64,000 nucleotides of DNA from Pseudomonas sp. MM223. GTDB taxonomy: Bacteria; Pseudomonadota; Gammaproteobacteria; Pseudomonadales; Pseudomonadaceae. A program made the position numbers and the translations under genes. The stretch covers positions 2,463,501-2,527,500 of the forward strand of contig OX352322.1 of the NCBI GenBank assembly GCA_947090765.1, written 5' to 3'. The notes under the pieces were generated by a model that searched no databases, had not been told where the DNA came from, and saw only the letters and a program-made list of their open reading frames with translations. Below are positions 50,021 to 61,387 of the stretch, piece after piece; the stretch's first letter is position 1; each line of letters opens with the position of its first letter.

Positions 50021-50031
50021 TCTTGGGGCTG

Positions 50032-51348
50032 TTACCAGACCATCCCCTTGTCCCACCCCTTCCAGAACAACCACCGCCGCACCTCGCCATGCGCCCCGGT
50101 GCCGATCTGCCACGCAGGCCGACCGCTCTCCAGCGCAATCACCGATACAATCCCCGCATGGCTCGCCGCCACCAGCGTGCGCCCGTCGGCGCTGATGTCC
50201 ATCGCACTGATGGTGGAGCCCAGGTAATGCTGCCAGTGCTCCTTGCCATCCTCGCCAAACGCTCGCAGGTAGCCATAGGCATCACCCACAATGTACTCGC
50301 CATCGCGCGCCACCCCCGCATACACCCTTGCGCCATCCTGCACCAGCGGGGTACGTGGGTCCTGGCTGTAGTAGTCAGTCTCCAGCCCCGGTAAATCGGC
50401 AACGTTTACCCCCAGGGTGGCGCCGCTGTAGAAATGGCAGGCGTTGAGGGCCAAATGGTCACCCGCGCGGTTGAACAACGCAAAGTGGGGGTACTCGCTG
50501 CCAGGGCCGATGTTCGCCAGCGGCCTGAGTTGTTCGTCCAGCACCAGGTGCCGGCTGCCTTGCTCACCCACCACGATCAGCCGGCCATCCGCCGACACTG
50601 CCCCATGCTCCATGCTCAGCCCCAGGCTGATGTCGTCCGGGTCGGTGCCTTCGGCCAGCTCATCGAGCACGCGCGTTTGCTGCGGCAGCAGGCGAGTCGC
50701 CCCCTGAGTGGTCAGCACGAAGATACCTTCGGCACTCACCAGCAGCACGCGTTGGCCGTCCGGGAAGGGGATGAGTGCGGTCGGCGTGGGCGGCAGGTCG
50801 AACGGCTCGAACGGGTACCCCGACGGCAACCCCTCCAGCCCCGTTGGCCAAGCCAGGCGCTGCACCTGCGGGCCGCCCCAGCCGTCGGTCACTCGCACGC
50901 CCTCGGCATTGGCCAGGGCGAAATAGCGCCGGGCCGGGCAGCGGCCGAAGTGCTCGATGCCAATGACCGGGGTTACCCCATGCTGGTCGATACGCACCAC
51001 CTGGCCCTTTTCGTATGGCATGCCGATGCGCGCCAGCAGGCTGCCGTCGTCCAGCAGCAGGACATGGCTGATCCCTTGGCCGTGGTCGTCGAGCAGCGGT
51101 ATCAAGGGGTGATGCGCAGGTGGCCAGGCCTCGCGGAAGGCTTGGCGCTGCTGTGCGTCGACGCCAGGGCGATTGGCTGCCTGCAAGGCGGCCAGCCAGG
51201 CATCGAGCAGGTGGCCGGTGGCGGGCATCTGTGGCTCTGCGAGGTGATCCCAGCCTTGCGCATGGCCTTGCGCGACGTAGTCGTTGACGGCCTGGGCATA
51301 GGCGATGACCGCCTGCTGCCACTGCTGCTGGGGGTGCTGCTTGTCCAT
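50032..51348 (-). CDS. Predicted cytoplasmic beta-propeller protein of unknown function
   Basis: A 438-residue protein without a signal peptide. The N-terminal 100 residues are helical. After that come repeats of WD/PQQ-like blades (AVSADGRLIVVGEQGSRHLV; GVARDGEYIVGDAYGYLRAF; AMDISADGRTLVAASHAGIVSVI). The start is uncertain; ATG 51348 has AAGGAG 12 bases upstream, and GTG 51384 would add a short leader. No partner is nearby. Confidence 0.75.
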   Translation of the reverse strand: MDKQHPQQQWQQAVIAYAQAVNDYVAQGHAQGWDHLAEPQMPATGHLLDAWLAALQAANRPGVDAQQRQAFREAWPPAHHPLIPLLDDHGQGISHVLLLDDGSLLARIGMPYEKGQVVRIDQHGVTPVIGIEHFGRCPARRYFALANAEGVRVTDGWGGPQVQRLAWPTGLEGLPSGYPFEPFDLPPTPTALIPFPDGQRVLLVSAEGIFVLTTQGATRLLPQQTRVLDELAEGTDPDDISLGLSMEHGAVSADGRLIVVGEQGSRHLVLDEQLRPLANIGPGSEYPHFALFNRAGDHLALNACHFYSGATLGVNVADLPGLETDYYSQDPRTPLVQDGARVYAGVARDGEYIVGDAYGYLRAFGEDGKEHWQHYLGSTISAMDISADGRTLVAASHAGIVSVIALESGRPAWQIGTGAHGEVRRWLFWKGWDKGMVW

Positions 51349-51441
51349 GAGCGGATCGGGCTCCTTGTTGCACACGCGTTTCACACAAAGCGCGCATGGT
51401 ACTCCTTCTGCCTGCCTTGCGGTTGTGAGGCCCTGGCTTGA

Positions 51442-52752
<1,311 letters not shown>

Positions 52753-52771
52753 CCCAAGCCCTGCGCGATCT

Positions 52772-52892
52772 TCTGTAGGAGCGGCCTTGTGTCGCGATGG
52801 GCCGCAAAGCGGCCCCGGCAATTTCAACTGCGAAGCTGAAATCCTGGGACCGCTTTGCGGTCCATCGCGACACAAGGCCGCTCCTACAGGTC
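52772..52892. repeat. Inverted REP pair between sotB and lysE-like gene
   Basis: GTAGGAGCGGCCTTGTGTCG and its reverse complement, with GGGCCGCAAAGCGGCCCC and GACCGCTTTGCGGTC hairpins inside, between convergent genes. Confidence 0.85.
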
Positions 52893-52914
52893 CCCGTAGA
52901 CCTGAGGGAACAAT

Positions 52915-53500
52915 TCAGGCCAGTACCGCAGCCCAGGCAGAAATCAACAGCACCGCCGCCAATACCTGGTTCAACAGCTGCAACCGCCGCGGTGCCTGCA
53001 ACCACCGGGCGCTGCCCACCCCCAGCACTGCCCATGCTGCCATGCACGGCAGGGCAATCAGCAAGAACACCAGCGCCAACTGCCACACCGGCAACGACGG
53101 CGCGCCAAATACCCCGACCACCGCCACGCCCATCAACCACACCTTGGGGTTCACCACCTGCAACGATGCGGCGCTGAAAGCACTGAACCCTTGCGCCGTA
53201 GCTGCCTGCAGCGGAGCGGCGGCACTGCGCAGCATCTTCCACGCCAGCCCGCTCAGCCATAACACCCCGGCCCAGGCTCATCAGCTGTTGCGCCAAAGGG
53301 TGGCGTAGCAGCAGTTCACCCAACCCCAGCCCGACCATCAACACAATCGCCGCCGCCGCACCACAGGCTGCCACGATGGGCGCCAGGCTTGCGCGCAAAC
53401 CCGCGCGTGCGCCATGGGCCAGGATCAACAGGTTGGTCGGCCCCGGGCTGATGCTGGACACCAGGGCGAACAAAATGAATGGCAACAACGACTGCGACAT
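52915..53500 (-). CDS. LysE/RhtB-family exporter; 1-nt frameshift near 53272
   Basis: A 194-residue amino acid exporter after repair. The start MSQSLLPFILFALVSSISPGPTN (with the family SPGP motif) and helix 2 are in one frame. The rest (VLWLSGLAWKMLR, FSAFSAASLQVVNPKVWLM, ending ISAWAAVLA) is in another. Deleting one G in the CCC run 53271-53273 joins QQLMSLA to GVLWLSG. The N-P-K-x-W motif is typical. It is followed upstream by an AraC-family regulator on the same strand that may control it. Confidence 0.82.
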
Positions 53501-53549
53501 GGTTCAGGGCTCCGGAATTCAAAGCACCATGTTCGCTGCCGGCAGGCGC

Positions 53550-54380
53550 TCAGTCTGGAAGGTTTGAGCAGCGCCTGCGGTAGTCGGCCGGGGTCAGCCG
53601 GTAGGCCCGGCGGAACCAGCGCCCCAGGTGGCTCTGGTCGGCAAAGCCCAATGCCACGGCCACTTCGGCAGGCGTCTGGCCTTGGGCGAGCAGGCGCCGT
53701 GCCCGGGCCAGGCGCAGCTGGATCAGGTAGGCATGCGGTGCAATGCCGAAAGCGGCCTTGAACGCGCGGGTCAGGCGAAAGCGGTCGATGCCGCAAGCCT
53801 GGGCCAAGTCCTCCAGGCCGATGTCGCGCTCCAGGTTAGCGTGCAGGAAGTCCTGAGCGCGCTGTGCAGTCAGCGGCAGGCGCGGGTCGGGGTTGATGCG
53901 TTGGCGCCAGTGCATGTGGCGGGTCAGGCAGGCCAGCAGGTCGTCCATGGCCGTTTGCCGGACGATGCGCAATTCCTGGTCGTGCACCGCCCGGAAGGCC
54001 AGGGCGGTGGCACGCGCCAGGCGTTCGTCGTGGCACAGGGTATCGGCAAAGCTGGGCAGGCTGTTGCCGGGTGCGTGCTCGAACAGCGCCCGCAGCTGTT
54101 GGTCGAGCCAGGCAGGCTCCAGGTACAGCGTGGAATAGGTGAAGCCTTCTTCGGTGGGCGCCAGGCCATCGTGGATGTCGCCAGGCTCCAGCAAAAATAC
54201 CTGCCCCGGTGTGCTACGGTGGCGTACCCGGCGGCAGTTGAACTGCTGCACGCCCTGTTCGGTCACGCCGACCAGGAAGCTGTCGTGCCAGTGCGGGTCG
54301 TAGGCATGCCCGACGAAGTGCGCACGGACCGACTCGATGCCGGTGTCGGCGTCTTGCTTGAGGTCGATCCAGTTGCTCAT
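53550..54380 (-). CDS. AraC-family regulator with cupin sensor
   Basis: A 276-residue regulator. N-terminal AraC-binding cupin (GHAYDPHWHDSFLVGVTEQG; FLLEPGDIHDG) is followed by the HTH pair IGLEDLAQACGIDRFRLTRAFKAAFG and TPAEVAVALGFADQSHLGRWFRRAY. This form is often next to LysE exporters in Pseudomonas and senses amino acids. It lies 49 bases upstream of the exporter. Confidence 0.9.
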   Translation of the reverse strand: MSNWIDLKQDADTGIESVRAHFVGHAYDPHWHDSFLVGVTEQGVQQFNCRRVRHRSTPGQVFLLEPGDIHDGLAPTEEGFTYSTLYLEPAWLDQQLRALFEHAPGNSLPSFADTLCHDERLARATALAFRAVHDQELRIVRQTAMDDLLACLTRHMHWRQRINPDPRLPLTAQRAQDFLHANLERDIGLEDLAQACGIDRFRLTRAFKAAFGIAPHAYLIQLRLARARRLLAQGQTPAEVAVALGFADQSHLGRWFRRAYRLTPADYRRRCSNLPD

Positions 54381-54428
54381 GAACGTGTGCCGTCAGGGTA
54401 AACGGCTACCTTAGCGCAACCCCAGGGC

Positions 54429-55352
54429 TCAGTCTGGAACGATTGTGCAGCCGTTGGTCAGTGCCCGATGGCGCAGGGCCTCGAAGCGCTCACGCAGCCA
54501 CAGGTGCAATTGCGAAACCGCCGGTGTGAGCTGCTTGCGATGCGGGCATACCAAGGTGACCGGGGTAGGTTCGCCTAGCAATTCGGGCAGGATGATTTCC
54601 AGCTCACCGGCCGCAATGTTGGCACTGACATCCAGCCACGACTTGTAGACGATACCTTCGCCTTGAATGGCCAGGCGGCGGATGACGTCGGCATCGTCAC
54701 TGATCAGCGGCCCGCGCACCTGGAAGGTACGGTTGCCCAGCTGCCACTTGTCGTAAACCCGGTTGTGTTGCATGTACAACAGGCAGGCGTGCTGGTGCAG
54801 AGCGTCGGGGCTGAGCGGGTGACCATGGCGGGCCAGGTAGTCGGGTGAGGCGACCAGCACTCTGCGGTTCCATTCGGCCAATGGCAGGGCAATGTAGTTG
54901 GCATCCTGGTTGAGGCCATAGCGGATGGCCACATCCACCGGGTCGCGGTTGAGGTCGGCAATCTGGTCGGACAAGAAGAAGCGCAGCTGCAATGCGGGGT
55001 GCTCGCGGCGGAAGGCGCTGAGCCAAGGCAGCAGCATGTTGCGGCCCATGTCGGAAGGTGCCGATACCTGCAGGGTGCCGCGCAGGGTATTGGGGCTGCC
55101 ATGCAAGTCTTCATGGCCCTGGCGTAGGCTCTCCAGCACATTCAGTGCGGTGGGCAGGTAGCGCTCGCCCTCGGCGGTGAGGCGCAGGCTGCGAGTGGTG
55201 CGGGCGAACAGGCGTACATCCAGGTCGCGCTCCAGGCGCTTGATTGCCGCAGCCACCTGGCCCGGCAGCAGGCCTGCTTCATGGGCCGCGGCGGTAAAGC
55301 TGCCCAGCACGCTACTACGGGCGAACAGTTCGAGGTCGGTGATGCGCAGCAT
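54429..55352 (-). CDS. LysR-family regulator
   Basis: A 307-residue LysR regulator. The HTH is LRITDLELFARSSVLGSFTAAAHEAG with LPGQVAAAIKRLERDLDVRLF (residues 1-60), followed by the periplasmic-binding-like effector domain. ATG 55352 matches the family start. It is divergent from the nitroreductase at 55457, with 104 bases between, so it probably controls that gene. Confidence 0.9.
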   Translation of the reverse strand: MLRITDLELFARSSVLGSFTAAAHEAGLLPGQVAAAIKRLERDLDVRLFARTTRSLRLTAEGERYLPTALNVLESLRQGHEDLHGSPNTLRGTLQVSAPSDMGRNMLLPWLSAFRREHPALQLRFFLSDQIADLNRDPVDVAIRYGLNQDANYIALPLAEWNRRVLVASPDYLARHGHPLSPDALHQHACLLYMQHNRVYDKWQLGNRTFQVRGPLISDDADVIRRLAIQGEGIVYKSWLDVSANIAAGELEIILPELLGEPTPVTLVCPHRKQLTPAVSQLHLWLRERFEALRHRALTNGCTIVPD

Positions 55353-55456
55353 TTTCACTCCAGCGATGAAAGTGTTGCTGTATTTTCCCACTTTTTCTTT
55401 TTTACGGGAAATATAAGATGCTCGGCACATTCCCTGTTCATTGCTGGAGTTGTTGC

Positions 55457-56110
55457 ATGGATACCGTCTCGCTGGCCAAGCGCCGCTACACCACCAAAGC
55501 CTACGATGCCTCACGTCGCATTCCCCAGGCCACTGTCGATGCCCTGCTCGAACAACTGCGCCACAGCCCGTCGTCGGTCAACTCCCAGCCCTGGCACTTC
55601 ATCGTCGCCGATACTGCTGAAGGCAAGGCCCGCCTGGCCAAGAGCACTACTGAGGGTTATGCCTACAACACGCCGAAGCTGCTCGATGCGTCGCACGTGA
55701 TCGTGTTCTGCACCCGCACCGAAATGACTGAAGCGCACCTGAACAGCGTGCTCGATCAAGAGGCTGCCGATGGCCGTTTCCGTGATGAGCAAGCACGTGC
55801 CGGGCAGAACCAGAGCCGCCGTCACTACGTCAACCTGCACCGCTACGACCACAAGGATGTGCAGCACTGGATGGAAAAGCAGACCTACCTGGCCTTGGGC
55901 ACGGCGTTGCTGGGGGCTGCGGCACACGGTCTGGATGCAACACCGATCGAGGGCTTCGACAGCAAGATCCTCGATGCCGAGCTGGGGCTGCGTGAGCGTG
56001 GCTTTACCAGCGTGGTGATACTCAGCCTGGGTTATCGCAGCGAGACGGACTTCAATGCTGGCCTGAACAAGTCGCGGTTGCCGGCTTCGCAAGTGTTCAC
56101 CTTCCTGTAA
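55457..56110 (+). CDS. NfsB-type oxygen-insensitive nitroreductase
   Basis: A 217-residue FMN enzyme. Core motifs are KRRYTTKAYD at the start, HSPSSVNSQPWHF and ALGTALLGAAAHGLDATPIEGFD. It reduces nitroaromatics and quinones with NAD(P)H. ATG 55457 after CTGGAG is used. The C-terminal LSLGYRSETDFN is normal for NfsB. Confidence 0.9.
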   Translation: MDTVSLAKRRYTTKAYDASRRIPQATVDALLEQLRHSPSSVNSQPWHFIVADTAEGKARLAKSTTEGYAYNTPKLLDASHVIVFCTRTEMTEAHLNSVLDQEAADGRFRDEQARAGQNQSRRHYVNLHRYDHKDVQHWMEKQTYLALGTALLGAAAHGLDATPIEGFDSKILDAELGLRERGFTSVVILSLGYRSETDFNAGLNKSRLPASQVFTFL

Positions 56111-56220
56111 GGCTGCCGGGGCGCTTTGCGGCTGCGAGTTGAAACTGTTCAACGTTTCGGGGGCCGTCCGCGCTGTGGGAGCGGACTTCTCGCCGGGCAG
56201 CCGCATGTTCTAGCGCGTAT

Positions 56221-57390
56221 TCACCACAATGCCGCCGCTGCCGTCGTCAGCACCCGGCCAAACACTGCCAGTGCCTTGTCCACTTCGGCTTCGGTGCTGA
56301 AACGCCCGATGCTCAAGCGCACACTGTTGCGTGCCTGGCACTCATCCAGCCCCAGTGCCAGCAGCACATGCGAGGCGGCGTTGCTCGCCGAGTTGCAGGC
56401 CGAGGTGGTGGACAATGCCGGCTCGCTGGCCAGTGCCGCACTATTAAAGCCCTTGCTGTCGATGCACAGGTTCAGGGTATGGGGGATGCGTTGGCTGGCG
56501 CAGCCGTTCAGGGTAACGCCGGGTAACGCCAGCAGGCCTTCGCGCAGGCGCGTTGCCAGTTGTTCAAGGCGCTGGTGCTCGCTGTCACCAGGTTGGCCGG
56601 CCAGGGCAAAGGCACTGCCCATGCCCGCGATCTGGTGGGTCGCCAAGGTACCGGAGCGCAGGCCCTGCTCATGGCCGCCGCCGTGCATCTGCGCACGCAT
56701 CAGCGCACGGGCGCGTGGCCCGACATACAGCGCGCCGATGCCTTTTGGCCCGTAAACCTTGTGCGCCGAGAACGACATCAAGTCCACGGCCATCGCGTTC
56801 AGGTCGATGGCCAGCTTGCCCACGGCCTGTGCGGCATCCACGTGCAGCAGTGCACCATGGGCACGCACCCGCTCGCCAATTGCAGCAAAATCGGTGACCG
56901 TGCCCAGCTCGTTGTTCACCGCCATCAGCGATACCAGACGGGTGTCGGCGCGTAACGCTGCCTGCACGCTTGCGGGCTGGATCAGGCCGGCGGCATCCGG
57001 CGCCAGGCGCGTGACGGCCCAGCCTTGGCGCTCCAGTTCGGCCACCGTGTCGAGCACGGCCTTGTGTTCCAGCTGGCTGGTGATCAGGTGCCCGGGTTGG
57101 CCTATGCCTTGGGCAATGCCTTTGAGTGCCAGGTTGTTGGACTCGGTCGCGCCCGAGGTCCAGACCAGATGCCCGGCTTGCGCGCCGACGCGCTCGGCCA
57201 CCTGCTGGCGGGCTTGCTCCACTGTCTGGCGCGCCGCCTGGCCGTAGGCGTGGCCACTGGACGCCGGGTTGCCGAAGTTGGCCTGGCTGCCAAGGCAGGC
57301 AAGCATGGTTTCAATGACCCGATCGTCGACGGGGGTGGTGGCGGCGTAATCGAAGTAGAGCGGGGCGCTTGGCATGTGGGGCAGGTCCAT
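56221..57390 (-). CDS. Cysteine desulfurase (IscS/NifS-like)
   Basis: A 389-residue PLP enzyme that releases sulfur from cysteine. PLP lysine lies in SAHKVYGPKG. The N-terminal YFDYAATTPVD and ATESNNLALKG are typical. The sulfur-accepting cysteine is in TTSACNSAS. It stands apart from isc or suf genes, so it is an accessory desulfurase. The start is uncertain (ATG 57390 or ATG 57375; no clear ribosome binding site). Confidence 0.88.
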   Translation of the reverse strand: MDLPHMPSAPLYFDYAATTPVDDRVIETMLACLGSQANFGNPASSGHAYGQAARQTVEQARQQVAERVGAQAGHLVWTSGATESNNLALKGIAQGIGQPGHLITSQLEHKAVLDTVAELERQGWAVTRLAPDAAGLIQPASVQAALRADTRLVSLMAVNNELGTVTDFAAIGERVRAHGALLHVDAAQAVGKLAIDLNAMAVDLMSFSAHKVYGPKGIGALYVGPRARALMRAQMHGGGHEQGLRSGTLATHQIAGMGSAFALAGQPGDSEHQRLEQLATRLREGLLALPGVTLNGCASQRIPHTLNLCIDSKGFNSAALASEPALSTTSACNSASNAASHVLLALGLDECQARNSVRLSIGRFSTEAEVDKALAVFGRVLTTAAAALW

Positions 57391-57569
57391 GTCTGTCGCC
57401 GTGGAATCGGCGATTAATGGGGGAAGCTTATCTGCCATGCGAGAGATATTTTTCGCTTCCCGCAGCTTTGATCTCAACGGGTTGGGAAAAATTTTCTATC
57501 CATTGAACTGTTTGTAGGTTTTTTTCTGCTGGGTTCAAGGGGCCGATGAACAGCCCCTCGCAAGCGTCA

Positions 57570-58496
57570 TCAGGCGGGCTCCAGGGCTTTCTCTTCTTCG
57601 GCTACCACGCGTTCGCACAATTCGGTTATCTGCTCGCGCATCCAGCGGTTGGCCGGGTCCTGGTCAGTGCTTTCATGCCAGTACAGGTGCGTCTCCAGTG
57701 CAGGCACATCCACCGGTAGCGGCTGGTAACGCAATTGATGGCGGCGAGCGAAACGCTCGGGAACGGTCATCGCCATGTCGGTCTGCTGCAACACCTGCGA
57801 AGCCATCAGGTAATGCTGCGAGCGCAGGGCGACCTTGCGTTGAACACCCATCTTGCCCAGCGCCAGGTCGACGTAACCCAGGCCATTGCGGCGGCTGGAG
57901 ATATGGATATGGGTCATGCCCAGGTAGCTGTCGAGGGTCAGCTTGCTGTCGGCTAGCGGGTGGCCCTGGCGCAGGGCGCAGACATAGCGGTCCTGCATCA
58001 GCTTGACGTGGCGTACCTGCGGGTCGGTGTTCAGCGGCGCGTCGATGGCAAAGTCCAGGCGGCCGGCGGCGAGTTCCTTGGTGGTCTCGCGGCGCTTGCA
58101 CAGGAAGCTTTCGATCAGCACGGCAGGCGCCAGGCGCCGTAGGCGCTGGAACAGCGGCGGCAGGATGACCGCCTCGGTCAGGTCGGTCATGCTGATGCGG
58201 AAGGTCTTGTTGGCCTGCTGCGGGTTGAAAATACGGCTTTCCTGCACCGACGTACGCAACAGTGCCAAGGCGTTGCGCACCGGGCCGATGATGTTCTGCG
58301 CCATGGGCGTGGGCACCATGCCTTGTGCGGTGCGCACGAAAAGCGGGTCGTTGAAGGTTTCGCGCAGCCGCGAAAGGGCGTTGGAGACCGCCGGCTGGGT
58401 AATGCCGACAATTTGCCCGGCGCGGGTCAGGTTGGCTTCGGTGTAGATCGCATCGAACACGATGAACAGGTTCAGGTCGACCTTGCTGAGGTTCAT
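57570..58496 (-). CDS. LysR-family regulator
   Basis: A 308-residue regulator. The N-terminal helix-turn-helix is DLNLFIVFDAIYTEANLTRAG, ITQPAVSNALSRLRETFNDPLFVR, as in the NodD/LeuO-like branch. It is divergent from the acyl-CoA dehydrogenase at 58637, with a palindrome between, and likely regulates it. Confidence 0.92.
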   Translation of the reverse strand: MNLSKVDLNLFIVFDAIYTEANLTRAGQIVGITQPAVSNALSRLRETFNDPLFVRTAQGMVPTPMAQNIIGPVRNALALLRTSVQESRIFNPQQANKTFRISMTDLTEAVILPPLFQRLRRLAPAVLIESFLCKRRETTKELAAGRLDFAIDAPLNTDPQVRHVKLMQDRYVCALRQGHPLADSKLTLDSYLGMTHIHISSRRNGLGYVDLALGKMGVQRKVALRSQHYLMASQVLQQTDMAMTVPERFARRHQLRYQPLPVDVPALETHLYWHESTDQDPANRWMREQITELCERVVAEEEKALEPA

Positions 58497-58524
58497 GGGC
58501 GCCGCTCTTTGTTGGAATTATTGG

Positions 58525-58539
58525 CCGATCATATATCGG
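58525..58539. promoter_or_regulatory. LysR-type operator between regulator and acyl-CoA dehydrogenase
   Basis: CCGAT (58525-58529), CATAT, ATCGG (58535-58539) is a perfect 5-bp inverted repeat of the T-N11-A type, 29 bases from the lysR start and 98 from the dehydrogenase start. Confidence 0.6.
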
Positions 58540-58636
58540 TTATGAATGTTTATACACGCGGAAAATAGACTAGGTGGATGGGGGCTTGCTGCTCTAGGCT
58601 CTGGCCCATGTACTCCGAACCGTGAAGGTAGCCCCG

Positions 58637-59866
58637 ATGGATTTCGCCTATTCGCCCAAGGTCCAGGCACTGCGCGAGCGCGTTACTGCGTTCATGGACG
58701 CCTATGTCTACCCCGCCGAAGCCGTGTTCGAGCGCCAGGTTGCCGAGGGCGACCGCTGGCAGCCCACTGCAATCATGGAAGAACTCAAGGCCAAGGCCCG
58801 CGCCGAAGGGCTGTGGAACCTGTTCTTGCCCGAATCGGAGTACGGCGCCGGCCTGAGCAACCTGGAATACGCCCCGCTGGCGGAAATCATGGGCCGCTCG
58901 CTGCTCGGGCCAGAGCCGTTCAACTGCTCGGCGCCAGACACCGGCAACATGGAAGTGCTGGTGCGCTATGGCAGCGAAGCGCAGAAACGCCAGTGGCTGG
59001 AGCCGTTGTTGCGCGGCGAGATCCGTTCGGCGTTTGCCATGACCGAGCCGGACGTGGCCTCCTCGGACGCGACCAACATGGCCGCCACTGCCGTGCGTGA
59101 CGGCGACGAATGGGTCATCAACGGCCGCAAGTGGTGGACCTCCGGCGCCTGCGACGCGCGCTGCAAGGTCATGATCTTCATGGGCCTGTCCAACCCTGAA
59201 GGGTCACGCCACCAGCAACATTCGATGGTGTTGGTGCCCACCGATGCGCCGGGCGTGAAGATCGTCCGCCCGCTGCCGGTGTTCGGCTATGACGATGCCC
59301 CTCATGGCCACGCCGAAGTGCTTTTCGAGAACGTACGGGTGCCCTATGAAAACGTGCTGCTTGGCGAAGGCCGCGGCTTCGAGATTGCCCAGGGGCGACT
59401 TGGCCCGGGGCGTATCCACCACTGCATGCGCTCGATCGGCATGGCCGAGCGTGCGCTGGAACTGATGTGCAAGCGCTCGGTGGAACGTACGGCTTTTGGC
59501 CGGCCACTGGCACGGCTGGGCGGCAACGTCGACAAGATCGCCGACTCGCGTATGGAAATCGACATGGCCCGGCTGCTGACGTTGAAAGCGGCGTACATGA
59601 TGGACACCGTCGGCAACAAGGTGGCCCGCAGCGAGATCGCGCAGATCAAGGTGGTGGCACCGAACGTGGCATTGAAGGTGATCGACCGGGCAATCCAGAT
59701 ACATGGCGGGGCAGGGGTGAGCGGCGATTTCCCGCTGGCCTACATGTACGCCATGCAGCGCACCCTGCGCCTGGCCGACGGGCCGGATGAAGTGCACCGG
59801 GCGGCGATTGGCAAGTATGAAATTGGCAAGTATGTGCCGATGGAGATGCTGCGAAGCGGGCGATAG
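58637..59866 (+). CDS. Acyl-CoA dehydrogenase
   Basis: A 409-residue FAD enzyme that makes the first double bond in acyl-CoA oxidation. [16 protein letters not shown] opens the N-terminal helical domain. [16 protein letters not shown] contacts flavin and substrate, and the C-terminal [35 protein letters not shown] is the ACAD end, close to ACAD10/11-like proteins. ATG 58637 follows GAAGGTAG. It is divergent from the LysR regulator. Confidence 0.9.
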   Translation: MDFAYSPKVQALRERVTAFMDAYVYPAEAVFERQVAEGDRWQPTAIMEELKAKARAEGLWNLFLPESEYGAGLSNLEYAPLAEIMGRSLLGPEPFNCSAPDTGNMEVLVRYGSEAQKRQWLEPLLRGEIRSAFAMTEPDVASSDATNMAATAVRDGDEWVINGRKWWTSGACDARCKVMIFMGLSNPEGSRHQQHSMVLVPTDAPGVKIVRPLPVFGYDDAPHGHAEVLFENVRVPYENVLLGEGRGFEIAQGRLGPGRIHHCMRSIGMAERALELMCKRSVERTAFGRPLARLGGNVDKIADSRMEIDMARLLTLKAAYMMDTVGNKVARSEIAQIKVVAPNVALKVIDRAIQIHGGAGVSGDFPLAYMYAMQRTLRLADGPDEVHRAAIGKYEIGKYVPMEMLRSGR

Positions 59867-59941
59867 AGGGTTCATACCGCAAGTTCAGGGAAACTTGTAG
59901 GACGCTTCTGATTCTCTGTCCCTACCGCTTGAGGTCGCCCC

Positions 59942-59979
59942 GTGGGTGTTAGGTTTCTAACCCTGTCCACCCACAGGGA
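59942..59979 (+). promoter_or_regulatory. Leader with two alternative hairpins at the effector ribosome binding site
   Basis: GTGGGTG (59942-59948) can pair with CACCCAC (59968-59974). Alternatively CCCTGT (59961-59966) can pair with ACAGGG (59973-59978), which covers the AGGGAG ribosome binding site. The two structures exclude each other. Confidence 0.4.
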
Positions 59980-59987
59980 GCTTGAAG

Positions 59988-61387
59988 ATGCGCGTCAGTC
60001 TAGAGGGAAAAGGTCAGGCGGTAGATGGCGATCTGACCACAACGGGTGCTATCTGCATTGCAACGGGCGCAGGCTATCTCGACGAAGGCCGAATGGTGCT
60101 CCGTGAAGGCGACCAGACCACGCCATGCCCTATTTGTGGCCAGGTGGGGACTGTCGCCGAAGGTGTGGATCACTTCATATCCGATGGCCAGCGGGTGGCC
60201 ATGGACGGGGCGCTGGTTGTCTGTGGTTGTTCCCCAGGCAGCAACCGGGTAGTCGCGCCACTGTATGAAGCCCCGCCCTCCCTGTATTCCAGTGCAGGGC
60301 GTGCCAATACCCACGTTGCCGAGCCATCACCCTCCGTCTACCCCGAGCGTTTTTCCCAACCCGTAATAGGCACATTGCCCAGTACGCTGGAGCCTGGCTT
60401 CTACGTTGTGCCTCGACGCATGTCGTTCCCCGAGGTACTGCTGCAACTGGCCGAGCACGATGCCACATTGCCGATCTCCCGGTTGCAGCGGCTCAACCCG
60501 ACGTTTGAGCAAGGCTTCAAGGCCGGGGAAATCTTCGTTATCGGTGACCCTGACAACGCAAATGCCTGTACACGCGAAGAGGGACAACTGATGGCGGCTG
60601 CCCAGCATGCACGCCGCGCACTGGAGGTGCTCGACTTCGCCGAAGCGGATTTCATGATGGAGCACCAGGCCGAAATTGCCGGTTTGCTCAGCAGTGCCAG
60701 CCTGTCCATGGGCGTGGGCAAGGACATGTTGGATCAAGGTTTAAGACAGGTCAGTCATACATTGACCAGTATCGAGCAGTTGCACCAGCGGGAGTTCATG
60801 CGCCACGGCCACTTGAACAGCCCGGGCTTTTTCGCTGAACGGCGGCGGCTTCTGCAGCAGCTGGATGGCCAGTTGAAAACGGCATTTCTGAACAAGCAGT
60901 TGAACCTGGGGAACTATGAGCGCTTGAGGAAGAGCTTGAATATTTCGACCAGGAGCCTGGTGCATCACTGGTCAAAGGCCGGTGGTCCGGGGCAGATTCC
61001 GGGGTATGCGACGCATCTGGATAAGGTGGCGCGGCTCAGTAAGTACCTTCAATATGGAGGCCACGCTGCAATAGGGCTGGGCGGAGCTTCCTCATATTTA
61101 AAAGTGCAGGAAGTGTGTCAGGCCGGTGAAGCTGGTGATTGTAAAAAGGTACGTTTCACTGAGACGGGTAGCTTCGCAGGGAGTTTGGGGGGAGGCATAC
61201 TTGGCGCTTGGGGGGAGGTGCTGTTGCAACTGCTCTATGCGGTGTTTTCGCGATCGGTACTGCTGGATTTGGTGTGCCGGTATGCGGGGTTGTCATCGTT
61301 GGCGCCGGTTCTGCGGCAGGCTCAACTGGCATTGGCGCGTTCGGTGAGAAGGCTGGTGAGGTGCTTTATGAGGTGATAGATGATTGA
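59988..61387 (+). CDS. PAAR-domain type VI secretion effector with glycine-rich toxin tail; 1-nt frameshift near 61210
   Basis: A 466-residue effector after repair. Residues 1-95 form a PAAR domain that sharpens the T6SS spike (VDGDLTTTGAICIATGAG; PCPICGQVG; VDHFISDGQRVAMDGALVVCGC). About 130-190 is LysM-like (GFYVVPRRMSFPEVLLQLAE; LNPTFEQGFKAGEIFVI). A helical middle follows, then a hydrophobic glycine-zipper tail (GSFAGSLGGGILGA onward), probably membrane-active. As read, the frame leaves the family after GGILGA. Adding one G to the G6 run at 61210-61215 continues with GGAVATALCGVFAIG and GEKAGEVLYEVIDD, whose TGA overlaps the immunity start by 8 bases. The start is ATG 59988 with AGGGAG. 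Confidence 0.8.
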
